A DNA stretch of 64,000 nucleotides, taken from contig NZQV01000026.1 in NCBI GenBank assembly GCA_002696035.1, positions 124,001-188,000 on the forward strand, written 5' to 3'. Made by a program: the position numbers and the translations under genes. The first letter of the stretch is position 1. Each line of letters starts with the position of its first letter. The notes beneath the pieces are model-generated. The model worked only from the letters and a program-made list of their open reading frames with translations, had not been told where the DNA came from and did not search any database. The stretch is from Balneola sp. (GTDB lineage: Bacteria; Bacteroidota; Rhodothermia; Balneolales; Balneolaceae). Shown here piece by piece: positions 8,255 through 17,744 of the stretch.

Positions 8255-9586
8255 TTAACGAACAGTGGTACTTTCATTAATAAAGCCATAACAGCTCATT
8301 AAAGAACTATCAATTTTGATAGACTGCCCGTCTTCAAGGCCAAGTGTAAAGAACTTATCCTCTGTATTCGGAGTTACTTCTTCGTATTGATTAAGCTGAC
8401 TGTTAACGGTATTTGAGACAGATGAATCTATTGACTTAGCTTTGTTCAGATAATCAATAACCAACCAGTAAACCACCTTGTCTTCCGCCTGCAACTTACG
8501 GTCCTCAGTACATTGTGTAACAGCTGCGCCATATACGGTAGCCATCTTAATGTATGAATTACCGTGATTTGGATCGATATTGATTGCATTTTGCACATAC
8601 CGCTTAGCCTGAGTTAATCGGCCCATGCTGATATTAGCATCAGCCAGATCCAGGTAAATATCTCTTTTTACGGCCTCTTCTTCAGCTCTTTCAATTGATT
8701 CTTTGAAGTATCTATCTGCTTCAGCATAATTCGCATTACTTTGTGCAAGTTCAGCTAAGGCCATGGCGCTTTCAAAAGATGGGTCGAGCTCGTTTATCTT
8801 CAATCTGGCTTCTTTCAATTTTGCTCTTTCGCCAAGATCGTCATAGGCCTCTGCAAGAGCTCTCCAGGCATCAATGTCTGCCGGATTCTCTTCTACAATG
8901 GGCGCAAAGTATTCGACCTGTTCTTCTGGAGATCCAAGTAACTCCTGTTGCTGCTCCTCAATAAAACTTAAAGCTTCGCCTTCTGCATGAGGTTTGGCAT
9001 TATCGATAAGTGCCTGAGCTCTTTCTTTCTCACCTTTACTTACGAGATTGTTCAGGGCTTGACGGAGATAGTATCCATCACCCATAGAAACGGCTCTTTC
9101 AGGATTCATTTCAAACAGCTTCTCGTAATCCTGATATGCTTTCTGAAGGCCATCTTCAATGTAGTTGTAGTTGGTTTGGTAGAACCGGCCACGCTTAAAA
9201 ATAATATCAAACTTTTCTTCAGGTGTATTACCAAATAGCTCCAGTTGCTCATTAATTAACGTAAGTGCTGTATCAATATAAGCAGTGCGAGCCTCATCAC
9301 TTTCTTTTGAACGGCCAACTTCGGTGTAGATGGTTACCAGACGGTTATATTGCGTATCAAGCTTAAACTGGGGATTACCTTCAAGTTTCTCAGGCTTGGC
9401 ACACATCATCCATTTTCCATATTTCAGGGCAAACTCGTAATCACCGTTTTTATAGTTTGAATAAAATAATGAATAAGCAGCCAGTGGAGAAAGTCCATCA
9501 GGAGGAGTCTCATTACAGTTCGCTTGTGCATTTGTTAGGGAAGAGCTGACAAAAAGTATCCCTATAAGAAGTATTAATTGCTTCAT
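8255..9586 (-). CDS. Secreted TPR-repeat protein, function unknown
   Basis: A 443-residue protein with a signal peptide (hydrophobic residues 3-18, cleavage near TNAQA) and a helical body of tetratricopeptide-type repeats. The clearest are at about 230-345, for example NPADIDAWRALAEAYDDLGE and GRLTQAKRYVQNAINIDPNH. Such proteins act as periplasmic or surface protein-binding scaffolds; the partner is unknown. It is the last gene of the minus-strand glycogen/envelope cluster, 67 bp after the barrel gene. There is no obvious enzyme domain. Confidence 0.7.
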   Translation of the reverse strand: MKQLILLIGILFVSSSLTNAQANCNETPPDGLSPLAAYSLFYSNYKNGDYEFALKYGKWMMCAKPEKLEGNPQFKLDTQYNRLVTIYTEVGRSKESDEARTAYIDTALTLINEQLELFGNTPEEKFDIIFKRGRFYQTNYNYIEDGLQKAYQDYEKLFEMNPERAVSMGDGYYLRQALNNLVSKGEKERAQALIDNAKPHAEGEALSFIEEQQQELLGSPEEQVEYFAPIVEENPADIDAWRALAEAYDDLGERAKLKEARLKINELDPSFESAMALAELAQSNANYAEADRYFKESIERAEEEAVKRDIYLDLADANISMGRLTQAKRYVQNAINIDPNHGNSYIKMATVYGAAVTQCTEDRKLQAEDKVVYWLVIDYLNKAKSIDSSVSNTVNSQLNQYEEVTPNTEDKFFTLGLEDGQSIKIDSSLMSCYGFINESTTVR

Positions 9587-9653
9587 CGGTCTTGATCTTG
9601 TTTATACCATTAATTACTAAACTAAGTCAATAGTTCAATTATTATGTAGTAGG

Positions 9654-10955
9654 TTATTGTAGTTTTCTTCGAACAAACATTAATTCAGATAAATTAACAG
9701 TCAATGCAAATGACCAAATTTGTTCTTTGATAAGGTTTTGATTTGTTGTGCCTCTCATGCCATAACGTACGCTCAAATCTACAGAAGAATTGGAACGTGG
9801 AGAAATTATTCCTAAACCGGCAGAAAACCAAAGAGTGTTAATATTTTCTCCTTCTATTTTTAAATGTCCGGTATCATAGGTTACACCGCCACTGTATCTG
9901 AAATTAGATAAAAAAGCAGTTGAGTTGGTTCTGTAAGGATGATATTCTGCTCCGAAACCAGCTCTTAGCCTGTCTTTCATTACTGCCGAGGCATCAGATT
10001 GATCGAAATCGGACTCGTAACTGCTCCATTCTGCAAATGAGCCTTCTGCAGAGAAATTAACTAAGGTACTTGGATAATAGGTAAATCCACCTTTAACATC
10101 TAAAGGTAGTGTTACCTCGCCTTTTAAAGGATCTCTGAGTTCCACTTGTTGATCCCTGCCACTTACTCTTTTAGTAACTATTCTTGTTTCTTCCGCTTCT
10201 ATTGTTACCGGCAATGTTGCGGTTGCTCCAAATGTAATCCGGTCTCTTGTGTTTAATAAATTCCTAAAGGTTAAAAGAGCGCCAAAGCGATGACTTAAAG
10301 CAGAGCCCGTTACCCTGGCATTAAGCAAACTTCTGGTGTATCCTGACTGATCAAAAAACACATCCTGAGAATTATTCTGGGTCAAAAATACGAATGAGGG
10401 AGCGTACCCTAATGCAATATTTGGTGTTGCATTCCACCCCAGTCCCAGCTCCAGTTTATTAATACCGCCAGTTCCTCTGATATCTGCCGCATAACCTATA
10501 GTGTTAGTAGCGGAGCTCACTGTAGAGTCAACCGTTAAAAACCTGTAATCGGTTCTTGTTACTGAGTACATGGATGCAGAGATTCCTAATTTTTCACGAT
10601 AAAGTGGCAGGGTTACCTGAAAATAACCCGGCTCAAACATTGCATTTGTATTATCGGTCGCACCTGTGCTAGACTCAAATTGTGAAAGATTAAATCCGGA
10701 TGAGGCTGTTGTAAAAGTATTGGTTCCCCATATGGCAGGGTTTTGCAGAGAATTTGACTGCGTATTGTATAATGAGACACCAATGGTTCCCATCCCCAAT
10801 TCCCTGGAATTATTGTAATCGGTCGGGAACCCCATTCCAAATAAAGAATAGAACGATCCGCTGCTAGCCATACTCGTTTCCTGAACCTGGGCAAAAACAC
10901 CCTCAGTGGTTACCACACAAAAAGTTATTATAAAAAGTACTTTAATGAATTTCAT
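9654..10955 (-). CDS. Outer-membrane beta-barrel protein (FadL/PorV-like)
   Basis: A 433-residue protein with a signal peptide (MKFIKVLFIITFCVV..., cleavage near VFAQ). Its mature start, SSGSFYSLFGMGFPTDYNNSRELGMG, resembles FadL/PorV-type barrels. The body alternates aromatic/hydrophobic and polar residues, as in outer-membrane strands. I chose the ATG at 10955, which begins at the signal peptide, over an in-frame TTG at 10964 that overlaps the upstream stop. It is tightly coupled to the DUF4270-like lipoprotein gene, so the two probably act together in the envelope. The substrate is unknown. Confidence 0.7.
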   Translation of the reverse strand: MKFIKVLFIITFCVVTTEGVFAQVQETSMASSGSFYSLFGMGFPTDYNNSRELGMGTIGVSLYNTQSNSLQNPAIWGTNTFTTASSGFNLSQFESSTGATDNTNAMFEPGYFQVTLPLYREKLGISASMYSVTRTDYRFLTVDSTVSSATNTIGYAADIRGTGGINKLELGLGWNATPNIALGYAPSFVFLTQNNSQDVFFDQSGYTRSLLNARVTGSALSHRFGALLTFRNLLNTRDRITFGATATLPVTIEAEETRIVTKRVSGRDQQVELRDPLKGEVTLPLDVKGGFTYYPSTLVNFSAEGSFAEWSSYESDFDQSDASAVMKDRLRAGFGAEYHPYRTNSTAFLSNFRYSGGVTYDTGHLKIEGENINTLWFSAGLGIISPRSNSSVDLSVRYGMRGTTNQNLIKEQIWSFALTVNLSELMFVRRKLQ

Positions 10956-10960
10956 TCCGA

Positions 10961-12172
10961 TCAATCAACTAATGATGTGATAATTATTTTTGGGCGCACA
11001 TTCTCTGGAGCTGTAATTCCAAAGAATAACGAGGATCGAATTGCTCCGGAAGCAGAACCGGCCCCTACTATGAGTTCCTCACGGTCTTCGTTGCCATATA
11101 AAACGTTATTCACATAATCGGTGATATTAATTTTATAATATGACTCATCCGGGGCAGACGTCCCGCTAAAATCAACCTGTCCGAATTGGTATTCATAAAC
11201 CGGATCTATGGGTTCAAGCACGTCTAAATTCAGTACGTTTAACCCAAGTCTCTGGTGATTTTCGGGCAGCGAACTTTCCAGTTCATCCTTGGCTTCATAA
11301 AAAACTAAATCAGCGCGAATGATATTACTGGTTTGAATTTCCTGGCGCAGAGCATCAACAGGTAAAGCAACTTTCAGCATCCCCTCCAGGGTAGTGTGGA
11401 TGGGGAAAGTGTTTGGAGCATTTAAAGCGCCACCCCTTTCCAGCACGTAGCCATAATCTCGGAAAGAGACATCAACAGTATCTGTGGTATCACTTTCCAT
11501 ACCGTTAATCAGGATAAAAGCAGAGCCATCTGACCGGGCAAAGGATATTTTTGAATTTCCCTGATCAGCCACTAGCGCTAACCCGCCAAATCCATAGTTG
11601 TAGGAAGAGTCTGCGTCAACACCTGTTCTGTTGTACCACTCTTTATACTTATCGATCCAGGTATCTGACAGATCAACTATAGCCTGCTTCTGTCCCGGCT
11701 GAAGCGAAAACTGCCCAACCTGATCGCCTACCGATATTTCATCATCTATGGTAAGTGCACTTCCACGCCATGTTGATGTAATCTCATGCACAGTGAAATT
11801 TGAAACTGACAGCGTATCGCCATAAACCTCCAGGCTATCCAGTTGCAATCTGAGTTTGAGATCAAATGTATCATCCACGTCTATTGAGTCGGGAATAGAT
11901 GGGGTACGGTTTGGCTTAACAAGGCCTCTAATAGTCAGATCCCCAAAAAGAGCATCCGAATACTGACCCATAGGCACAAAACCGAGCCGGCCTGAATATG
12001 CATTATAGTTTAAGGCTTCCGCCTGTTCAACACTTAGGGTATCAAAGGTAAGCTCCGGTTTATTCACATATTCACTGCCAACGCTGCCGGGGTCTTCACA
12101 CCCCACAAAAAGTACAGTTAGGGCAAAAAGTGAAATGCATAAGGAGAATAGTCCCTTATTAGGTATGGTCAT
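10961..12172 (-). CDS. DUF4270-like lipoprotein
   Basis: A 403-residue secreted protein with a hydrophobic leader and lipobox-like VLFVGC (lipidated Cys near residue 25), followed by EDPGSVGSEYV. The beta-rich body and the C-terminal pattern ITDYVNNVLYGN...VRPKIIITSLVD fit the DUF4270 family of Bacteroidota surface proteins, whose function is unknown. It lies between the GT5-like gene and the FadL-like barrel gene. DUF4270 next to a shortened starch-synthase-like gene is, from memory, a recurring Bacteroidota arrangement. The family name rests on recognition, not a search. Confidence 0.6.
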   Translation of the reverse strand: MTIPNKGLFSLCISLFALTVLFVGCEDPGSVGSEYVNKPELTFDTLSVEQAEALNYNAYSGRLGFVPMGQYSDALFGDLTIRGLVKPNRTPSIPDSIDVDDTFDLKLRLQLDSLEVYGDTLSVSNFTVHEITSTWRGSALTIDDEISVGDQVGQFSLQPGQKQAIVDLSDTWIDKYKEWYNRTGVDADSSYNYGFGGLALVADQGNSKISFARSDGSAFILINGMESDTTDTVDVSFRDYGYVLERGGALNAPNTFPIHTTLEGMLKVALPVDALRQEIQTSNIIRADLVFYEAKDELESSLPENHQRLGLNVLNLDVLEPIDPVYEYQFGQVDFSGTSAPDESYYKINITDYVNNVLYGNEDREELIVGAGSASGAIRSSLFFGITAPENVRPKIIITSLVD

Positions 12173-12202
12173 TAAATAAATTATTTAGAAGTTCTCTATC
12201 TG

Positions 12203-13006
12203 TTATTCTGCGTCAGAAATAGTTCTGTAATATTCGGCGAACTTATCAGAAACATCTTCGGGAGATCCCTGAATCTGAGTTGGCTCAATACCTAATTCAT
12301 CAAATACATCATCAAATTCGTCTTTCAGGTAATTACCTGTAACAACGTGATCGCTGTATTTGAGGCCAAGTTTCAGTAGATCTACTTTTCCTTCTTCTGT
12401 AAGATTGTCGATATCGGTATCAGCCGGTAAGCCAAGAAGTTCCAACACTCGAGAGGAATCTGAATCACCTTCGTTAATGGGGTGATGCAGATTATACACG
12501 ATCTTCGTGTTTTGGAAAATTTTCTCATCCTTATACAGCGTTTTCACTAAAAGTGGAGTTAAACCTGCAGGCCAGTCATGGCAGTGAATGATATCCGGCT
12601 CCCAACCGAGTTTAATAACTGTTTCGAGCACGCCTTTATTGTAGAAGGCAAGGCGCTCATCGTTATCCTCATAAAATTCCTCAGAGTCGGGTTTTCTGAA
12701 GAGTCCTTTTCTCTTGAAATACGTATCATTATCTAAAAAATAAACCTGCAGCTTCGCATTCGGGATGCTTGCCACTTTAATTTTCATGGTCTCCACTTTG
12801 TCGCCTACTTCCACTTCAATTCCTGAAAGTCGGATGACTTCATGAAGACGATTTCTGCGATCATTTATAGTACCGTATTTAGGTAGCAGAATTCGAATCT
12901 CAAAGCCCTTATCCTGCAAGGATGCCGGTAAAAACCGAAGTAAATCGGCCGTATAGGTCATTCGGGCAAAGGGAGAAATTTCTGCGGCAACGTAAAGAAT
13001 TTTCAT
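12203..13006 (-). CDS. Glycogen/starch synthase-like protein, N-terminal GT5 domain only
   Basis: A 267-residue protein matching only the N-terminal half of GlgA (about 480 residues). It has MKILYVAAEISPFA, LPKYGTINDRRNRLHEVIRLSG, and DIIHCHDWPAGLTPLLVKT, but no C-terminal GT-B domain. At residues 15-19, where E. coli GlgA has the ADP-glucose-binding KTGGL, it reads RMTYT. It is therefore unlikely to be an active glycosyltransferase by itself. Similar short proteins occur across Bacteroidota, so it is probably a conserved family and not decay. Its place after glgB, malQ and comA suggests a regulatory or scaffolding link to glycogen or envelope. Confidence 0.8.
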   Translation of the reverse strand: MKILYVAAEISPFARMTYTADLLRFLPASLQDKGFEIRILLPKYGTINDRRNRLHEVIRLSGIEVEVGDKVETMKIKVASIPNAKLQVYFLDNDTYFKRKGLFRKPDSEEFYEDNDERLAFYNKGVLETVIKLGWEPDIIHCHDWPAGLTPLLVKTLYKDEKIFQNTKIVYNLHHPINEGDSDSSRVLELLGLPADTDIDNLTEEGKVDLLKLGLKYSDHVVTGNYLKDEFDDVFDELGIEPTQIQGSPEDVSDKFAEYYRTISDAE

Positions 13007-13025
13007 AAATATATACTCTCAGTAA

Positions 13026-13856
13026 TTACTGTTTATCTTTATTTGGTAGGCTATTATTGGTATCACTCATAACCTTATTAAGGTCCTGATCATCATCGAG
13101 GGAGTAAAAATCGAGCAGGGTATCTCCACGCAGGCCTAAGCGCAGGGTTTCAACAGAAATAACATCTGCCGGCTGAATGTTCCCCAGGTTTACATTACTT
13201 CCGAATTTTCGGATAAACCAAACCTGTTGCTCTTTTTGAGGAGCTTCAAAAATCAGTTTTTCTTTTGGGATTTGATCGGTGATCTCTTCGATCAAGCCGG
13301 ATCGTACTTCACCATTTGGCCGAAACACCCCAACGGTTCCACTTTCACGTGCTTCGCAGATCACTTTTTGGGCACCGGCCTTCAACTCTTCTTCAATTAC
13401 TTTAACCCATTTATATGGAGGGATAATATCATTGGGGTTCTTACTTCCAACCTCGGAGTAAACCGTAAATTCCTGGCTTAGCTCCCGTATAATGGCCTGC
13501 TTTCTTTCATCAGAAAGCCAGATCGTTCCGTTTGAAACTTCTACATGGCTGATGTTGTAGTTCTTCATAAGCTCTACATAAGCATCCAACTGGTCGCGAA
13601 GTACATAAGCTTCAAACAAAGTACCTCCAAAATAGACGGGAATACCTGCACTTTGATAGGCTTCAATCTTTTCAGTGAGGTTTTGAGTGACGTAAGACGT
13701 TCCCCAACCAAGTTTTACAATGTCCATATAATTGGAGCACGACTCTACAAAGTCTTCAGCCTGGCGAACACTATATCCTTTATCCAGGATAAGGGTAATT
13801 CCGTCGTTTCTGGGTTTTTCTGTTCGTTTGGGTAAGTGATTTAGTGAAAATGCCAT
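13026..13856 (-). CDS. comA: Phosphosulfolactate synthase (ComA family)
   Basis: A 276-residue TIM-barrel protein of the ComA family, which joins sulfite to phosphoenolpyruvate to give phosphosulfolactate. This is the first step to sulfolactate in coenzyme M synthesis and in some bacteria. Family segments are DIVKLGWGTSYVTQNL, YFGGTLFEAYVL, VYSEVGSKNPNDI, VICEARESGTVGVF and NVNLGNIQPADVISVETLRLGLRGDT. It lies 70 bp after malQ and 20 bp before the GT5-like gene. A bacterial role in sulfolactate or sulfonated compounds is inference; ComB and ComC are not in the window. Confidence 0.87.
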   Translation of the reverse strand: MAFSLNHLPKRTEKPRNDGITLILDKGYSVRQAEDFVESCSNYMDIVKLGWGTSYVTQNLTEKIEAYQSAGIPVYFGGTLFEAYVLRDQLDAYVELMKNYNISHVEVSNGTIWLSDERKQAIIRELSQEFTVYSEVGSKNPNDIIPPYKWVKVIEEELKAGAQKVICEARESGTVGVFRPNGEVRSGLIEEITDQIPKEKLIFEAPQKEQQVWFIRKFGSNVNLGNIQPADVISVETLRLGLRGDTLLDFYSLDDDQDLNKVMSDTNNSLPNKDKQ

Positions 13857-13926
13857 ATGAGTGATTTGAGATATCTAAGCCTGAAATATACAAAAACACG
13901 GTTTCTATATAAAATCAGGCATTTAA

Positions 13927-15432
13927 TTACGAATTCCGATTAATTTTGCGATTGCTCAACTCTACCAGATGTTGAATTTGTTCCTCATCTACAGCTTCCA
14001 GCATATCAGATGTATAACGCCACAGCCAGTTTCCTGACGAGGTTCCGGGAATATTCATTCGGTGAGTACTGTCAAGATTCATGTAATCCTGAAGCGGGAA
14101 GATAGCCTGATCTGCCACCGAAAGCATACCCAAACGAATAAATTCCCAGTTCATCTGCTCTCCACTTGTGCGCGTATAAATCCGGGCACGGTGTTTCTCT
14201 TCTTCTTTGGTGGTGTTGTACCAACCCACCGTGGTATCATTGTCGTGTGTTCCGGAATAGACCACACTGTTTTGGGTATAATTGTGCGGAAGAAAACTGT
14301 TGGTTGAATCTGAGTCGAAAGCAAACTGAATGATTCTCATTCCGGGGAAATTAAATTTATCACGAAGTTTGCGAACGCCTTCGGTCATAAAACCCAGATC
14401 TTCAGCAATGATGGGCAGCTCTCCACATTTATCAAGAATAGTGTTGAATAGCTTTTCGCCAGGGCCTTCCACCCATTGGCCCACTTCTGCTGTTTTCTGT
14501 CCGGCTTCAACTTCCCAGTAGGCATCAAACCCGCGAAAATGATCTACACGGATGGAATCACACATTTCAAACATGTGCTTGAAACGATCTACCCACCAGG
14601 CATAATCGTCTTTTTCAAGTTCATCCCATTTATATAAAGGATTTCCCCAAAGCTGTCCTGTTTTACTAAAATAATCAGGAGGTACGCCCGCAACAAGCTG
14701 ACGGTTTCCGGCTTCATCCACCTCAAAATACTTTGGATTAGCCCATACATCGGCGCTGTTATGATCTACAAAAATAGGAATATCGCCGACAACCCTGATA
14801 CCGCGTTCGTTGGCATATTCCTTTAAAGACATCCACTGGTTATAAAATTCAAACTGAAGCCAATATTGCAGGTCAATTTCATCGCTGAATTTCTTCCGGT
14901 ATTCCTTTAGCGCCTTGGGTTTACGCTTGGTCAGGTCTTCGTCCCAGGTATTCCAGGGCTGCTTATCATAATGAAGCAAGCACGCCATGAAAAGCACATA
15001 ATCTTCCAGCCAGTGTTCGTTTTGTTTTTTAAAAGCCTCGAAAGCCTGCTTTTCTTTCTTCTTCAGATTGTTATAAAAGCGTTCTGAAGCACGTTTGAAT
15101 ACGCGGTCTTTATTCTCAAAAGCCGCTTCATAATCTGCACTAACGCCGGATGGAAGCTGAATTTCAGCAATTTCTTTATCTGTTAGCAATCCCTTTTTAT
15201 GAAGGATATCCGGGCTTATCAAATACACATTGCCTGCAAAAGCCGAGTAGCTCGCGTAGGGCGAATTCCCATAGCCGGTAGGCGTAAGTGGCAAGATCTG
15301 CCAAATGGTTTGATCTGTTCTTTCTAAAAAATCTATAAAAGTTCGGGCCTCAAATCCAAAATCTCCCATTCCATATTTTCCAGGGAATGATGTTGGATGA
15401 ACTAAGCAGCCGCTTGAACGTGTAAACCTCAT
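13927..15432 (-). CDS. malQ: 4-alpha-glucanotransferase (amylomaltase)
   Basis: A 501-residue GH77 enzyme that transfers alpha-1,4-glucan segments between chains and releases glucose. The N-terminus RSSGCLVHPTSFPGKYGMGDFG, IWQILPLTPTGYGNSPYAS, IRVDHFRGFDAYWEV (catalytic Asp), IAEDLGFMTEGV (acid/base Glu) and YSGTHDNDTTVGW are all family motifs. Length is typical of bacterial DPE1-type MalQ. It starts 7 bp after glgB, so the two form one operon. With glgB it remodels glycogen or maltodextrins. Confidence 0.96.
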   Translation of the reverse strand: MRFTRSSGCLVHPTSFPGKYGMGDFGFEARTFIDFLERTDQTIWQILPLTPTGYGNSPYASYSAFAGNVYLISPDILHKKGLLTDKEIAEIQLPSGVSADYEAAFENKDRVFKRASERFYNNLKKKEKQAFEAFKKQNEHWLEDYVLFMACLLHYDKQPWNTWDEDLTKRKPKALKEYRKKFSDEIDLQYWLQFEFYNQWMSLKEYANERGIRVVGDIPIFVDHNSADVWANPKYFEVDEAGNRQLVAGVPPDYFSKTGQLWGNPLYKWDELEKDDYAWWVDRFKHMFEMCDSIRVDHFRGFDAYWEVEAGQKTAEVGQWVEGPGEKLFNTILDKCGELPIIAEDLGFMTEGVRKLRDKFNFPGMRIIQFAFDSDSTNSFLPHNYTQNSVVYSGTHDNDTTVGWYNTTKEEEKHRARIYTRTSGEQMNWEFIRLGMLSVADQAIFPLQDYMNLDSTHRMNIPGTSSGNWLWRYTSDMLEAVDEEQIQHLVELSNRKINRNS

Positions 15433-15439
15433 CTACAGT

Positions 15440-17641
15440 CTAACTCTTAGGTTTTAAAATTACACCCGCCAAAGGAGGGATCGTTAATGAAATATTTGCT
15501 TTCTGGTTATGCCATTCGCCCCATTCTGCATGTAAACTTTTATCCCCGGCATTACTTCCACCATAAAATTCCGAGTCACTGTTGATCAGTACCTCATATT
15601 CGCCGGCATGGGGCACCCCGACCTTATATCCATAATGTACGGTTGGGGTGAAGTTGAGAATAACCACAACATAATCTTCAGGATCTTTTGCGCGCCGTAT
15701 AAACGAGATCACACTGTTGTCAGCATCGCTGATGTCGATCCACTCAAAGCCCCGCCAGTCAAAATCGACTTCATGCATGGCCTTTTCGTCTTTATTGATC
15801 CGGTTCAGATCCTTGACCAAAAGTTGCATGCCCTGATGCTTTTCCCACTCCAGTAAGTGCCAATCCAGGGAACGTGCTTCACTCCATTCTGACCACTGCC
15901 CAAATTCACACCCCATAAACAGTAGGTTTTTACCGGGGTGAGCGTACATGTATAAATACAATAAGCGCAGATTTGCAAATTTCTGCCAGTCATCGCCGGG
16001 CATCTTAGAAAGCATCGACTCTTTCATGTGAACCACTTCATCGTGAGAGAAGGGTAAAATAAAATGCTCGGAAAAGGCATAGATCAACGAAAAGGTAAGC
16101 TGATCCTGATGGTATTTTCTGAATAATGGGTCTTTTTCGATGTACGTGAGCGTGTCATTCATCCAGCCCATATTCCATTTGAAATCGAAGCCAAGCCCGC
16201 CTGTTTCAGTTGGACGTGAAACTCCGCCCCATGAAGTGGACTCCTCCGCAAATGTGATCACACCGGGAAAGTGGTGGTGCACAGAATCGTTGAACGCTCT
16301 CAAAAAATCGATCGCTTCAATATTTTCACGCCCACCGTATTTATTGGGGATCCACTCCCCCTCTTCCCGGGAATAGTCGAGGTACAACATGGAGGCCACG
16401 GCATCTACGCGGAGGCCATCGATGTGAAATTTGTCGCACCAAAAAATGGCATTCGAGATAAGGAAGTTTTTGACTTCGGTTCGTCCATAGTTAAAAATAC
16501 AGGTTCCCCAATCGGTGTGTTCTCCTTTGCGGGGATCGTCGTGCTCAAAAAGACCGGTTCCATCAAAACGCCGGAGTCCGTGTTCATCTTTTGCAAAATG
16601 CGCCGGAACCCAATCTACCAATACGCCAATATCATTCTGGTGGCATTTATCTACGAAATACATAAAATCTTCGGGCGTACCAAAACGGCTGGTGGGCGCG
16701 TAATATCCGGTGATCTGATATCCCCACGATGGATCATACGGATGTTCAGCGATCGGCATCAGTTCAACATGCGAGTATCCCAGATCTTTCAAATAGGGAA
16801 CCAATTGGTCGGCGGTTTCGCGGTAATTCAAAAAGCCGGGGTCTTCGCCTACTTTACGCTTCCATGACCCCAAATGCATTTCATAAATAGAAATAGGCTG
16901 GTTATAACTTTGTTTTTCCTGGCGACTTTTTAACCACTCTTCATCGCCCCATTCGTAGCTCTCCAGGTCTTTAACAATAGATGCCGTATCTGGACGAACT
17001 TCAGAATAAAAGGCAAAAGGATCGGCTTTTTTCAGTGGGGGATCCTGAACCGGCGACTTGATCTCATACTTATATACATCGCCTTCCGTAACATGGGGAA
17101 TAAAGATCTCCCAAATTCCCTGATCGTGAAATTTCCGCATTCGGTTAACACGTCCATCCCAGTTATTAAAAACACCGATCACGCTTACCCGTGACGCTGA
17201 TGGCGCTGTAACCACAAAATGAGTCCCTTCTACACCATTCACTGTACGTTGATGAGCGCCCATGAATTCATAGGCCTGATGATGGCTTCCCTCTCCCCAA
17301 AGCTGCAGGTCAAAATCGCTGATCAGCGAGTCAAATTGATATGCATCAACTATCTTGAACGGCTCTCCTTTATGCGGAGTGATCTCAAGTTCGTATGAAA
17401 ACTTTTTCTTTCGTCTGGAAAAAACACGTTCAAAAAGACCCTCGTCAGAAATAGGTTCCAGATCGTATGACTTTTTCCCGATCACGACTTTAACTGATTT
17501 AGCCTCAGGACGGAATGCCCGAATGACTAATTTTTCTTTCCCGCCAACATCTTCATTGTGAAGACCCAGCACAGAAAACGGATCACCATGTGACCCGTCT
17601 GAAATGGAAGCAATTATTTCTTTTGAAAGTGTTGAACCCAT
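15440..17641 (-). CDS. glgB: 1,4-alpha-glucan branching enzyme
   Basis: A 733-residue GH13 enzyme that makes alpha-1,6 branches in glycogen. Two N-terminal carbohydrate-binding modules (about 20-230) precede the barrel. The nucleophile is D413 in DGLRVDAVASML and the acid/base is E466 in TFAEES; the SHDEVVH region follows. The frame extends to a GTG at 17668, but that codon lies in a TATCTTTG promoter-like box, so I use the ATG at 17641. It leads the minus-strand cluster. glgA, glgC and glgP are not nearby, so glycogen genes must also lie elsewhere. Confidence 0.96.
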   Translation of the reverse strand: MGSTLSKEIIASISDGSHGDPFSVLGLHNEDVGGKEKLVIRAFRPEAKSVKVVIGKKSYDLEPISDEGLFERVFSRRKKKFSYELEITPHKGEPFKIVDAYQFDSLISDFDLQLWGEGSHHQAYEFMGAHQRTVNGVEGTHFVVTAPSASRVSVIGVFNNWDGRVNRMRKFHDQGIWEIFIPHVTEGDVYKYEIKSPVQDPPLKKADPFAFYSEVRPDTASIVKDLESYEWGDEEWLKSRQEKQSYNQPISIYEMHLGSWKRKVGEDPGFLNYRETADQLVPYLKDLGYSHVELMPIAEHPYDPSWGYQITGYYAPTSRFGTPEDFMYFVDKCHQNDIGVLVDWVPAHFAKDEHGLRRFDGTGLFEHDDPRKGEHTDWGTCIFNYGRTEVKNFLISNAIFWCDKFHIDGLRVDAVASMLYLDYSREEGEWIPNKYGGRENIEAIDFLRAFNDSVHHHFPGVITFAEESTSWGGVSRPTETGGLGFDFKWNMGWMNDTLTYIEKDPLFRKYHQDQLTFSLIYAFSEHFILPFSHDEVVHMKESMLSKMPGDDWQKFANLRLLYLYMYAHPGKNLLFMGCEFGQWSEWSEARSLDWHLLEWEKHQGMQLLVKDLNRINKDEKAMHEVDFDWRGFEWIDISDADNSVISFIRRAKDPEDYVVVILNFTPTVHYGYKVGVPHAGEYEVLINSDSEFYGGSNAGDKSLHAEWGEWHNQKANISLTIPPLAGVILKPKS

Positions 17642-17644
17642 CAC

Positions 17645-17675
17645 CAAAGTTAAATTTGTAAGGGCCACAAAGATA
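17645..17675 (-). promoter_or_regulatory. Two -7-like boxes upstream of glgB
   Basis: On the minus strand, TATCTTTG (17675-17668) and TAACTTTG (17652-17645) both match TAnnTTTG. The first is 26 bases upstream of the chosen ATG and leaves a short leader. The second abuts the ATG and would give an almost leaderless message. They support the downstream ATG as the start. Confidence 0.45.
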
Positions 17676-17744
17676 CTAAAACTTTAACAAATCTCTGTGC
17701 TCATTTAAAGTGCTTTCAATTGCTTGATTATATATTTTGATGCC

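Noticed and set aside
16271-16867. 198-residue open frame antisense to glgB
   Set aside because: It lies wholly inside glgB on the other strand, with no family resemblance; it is a codon-bias shadow.
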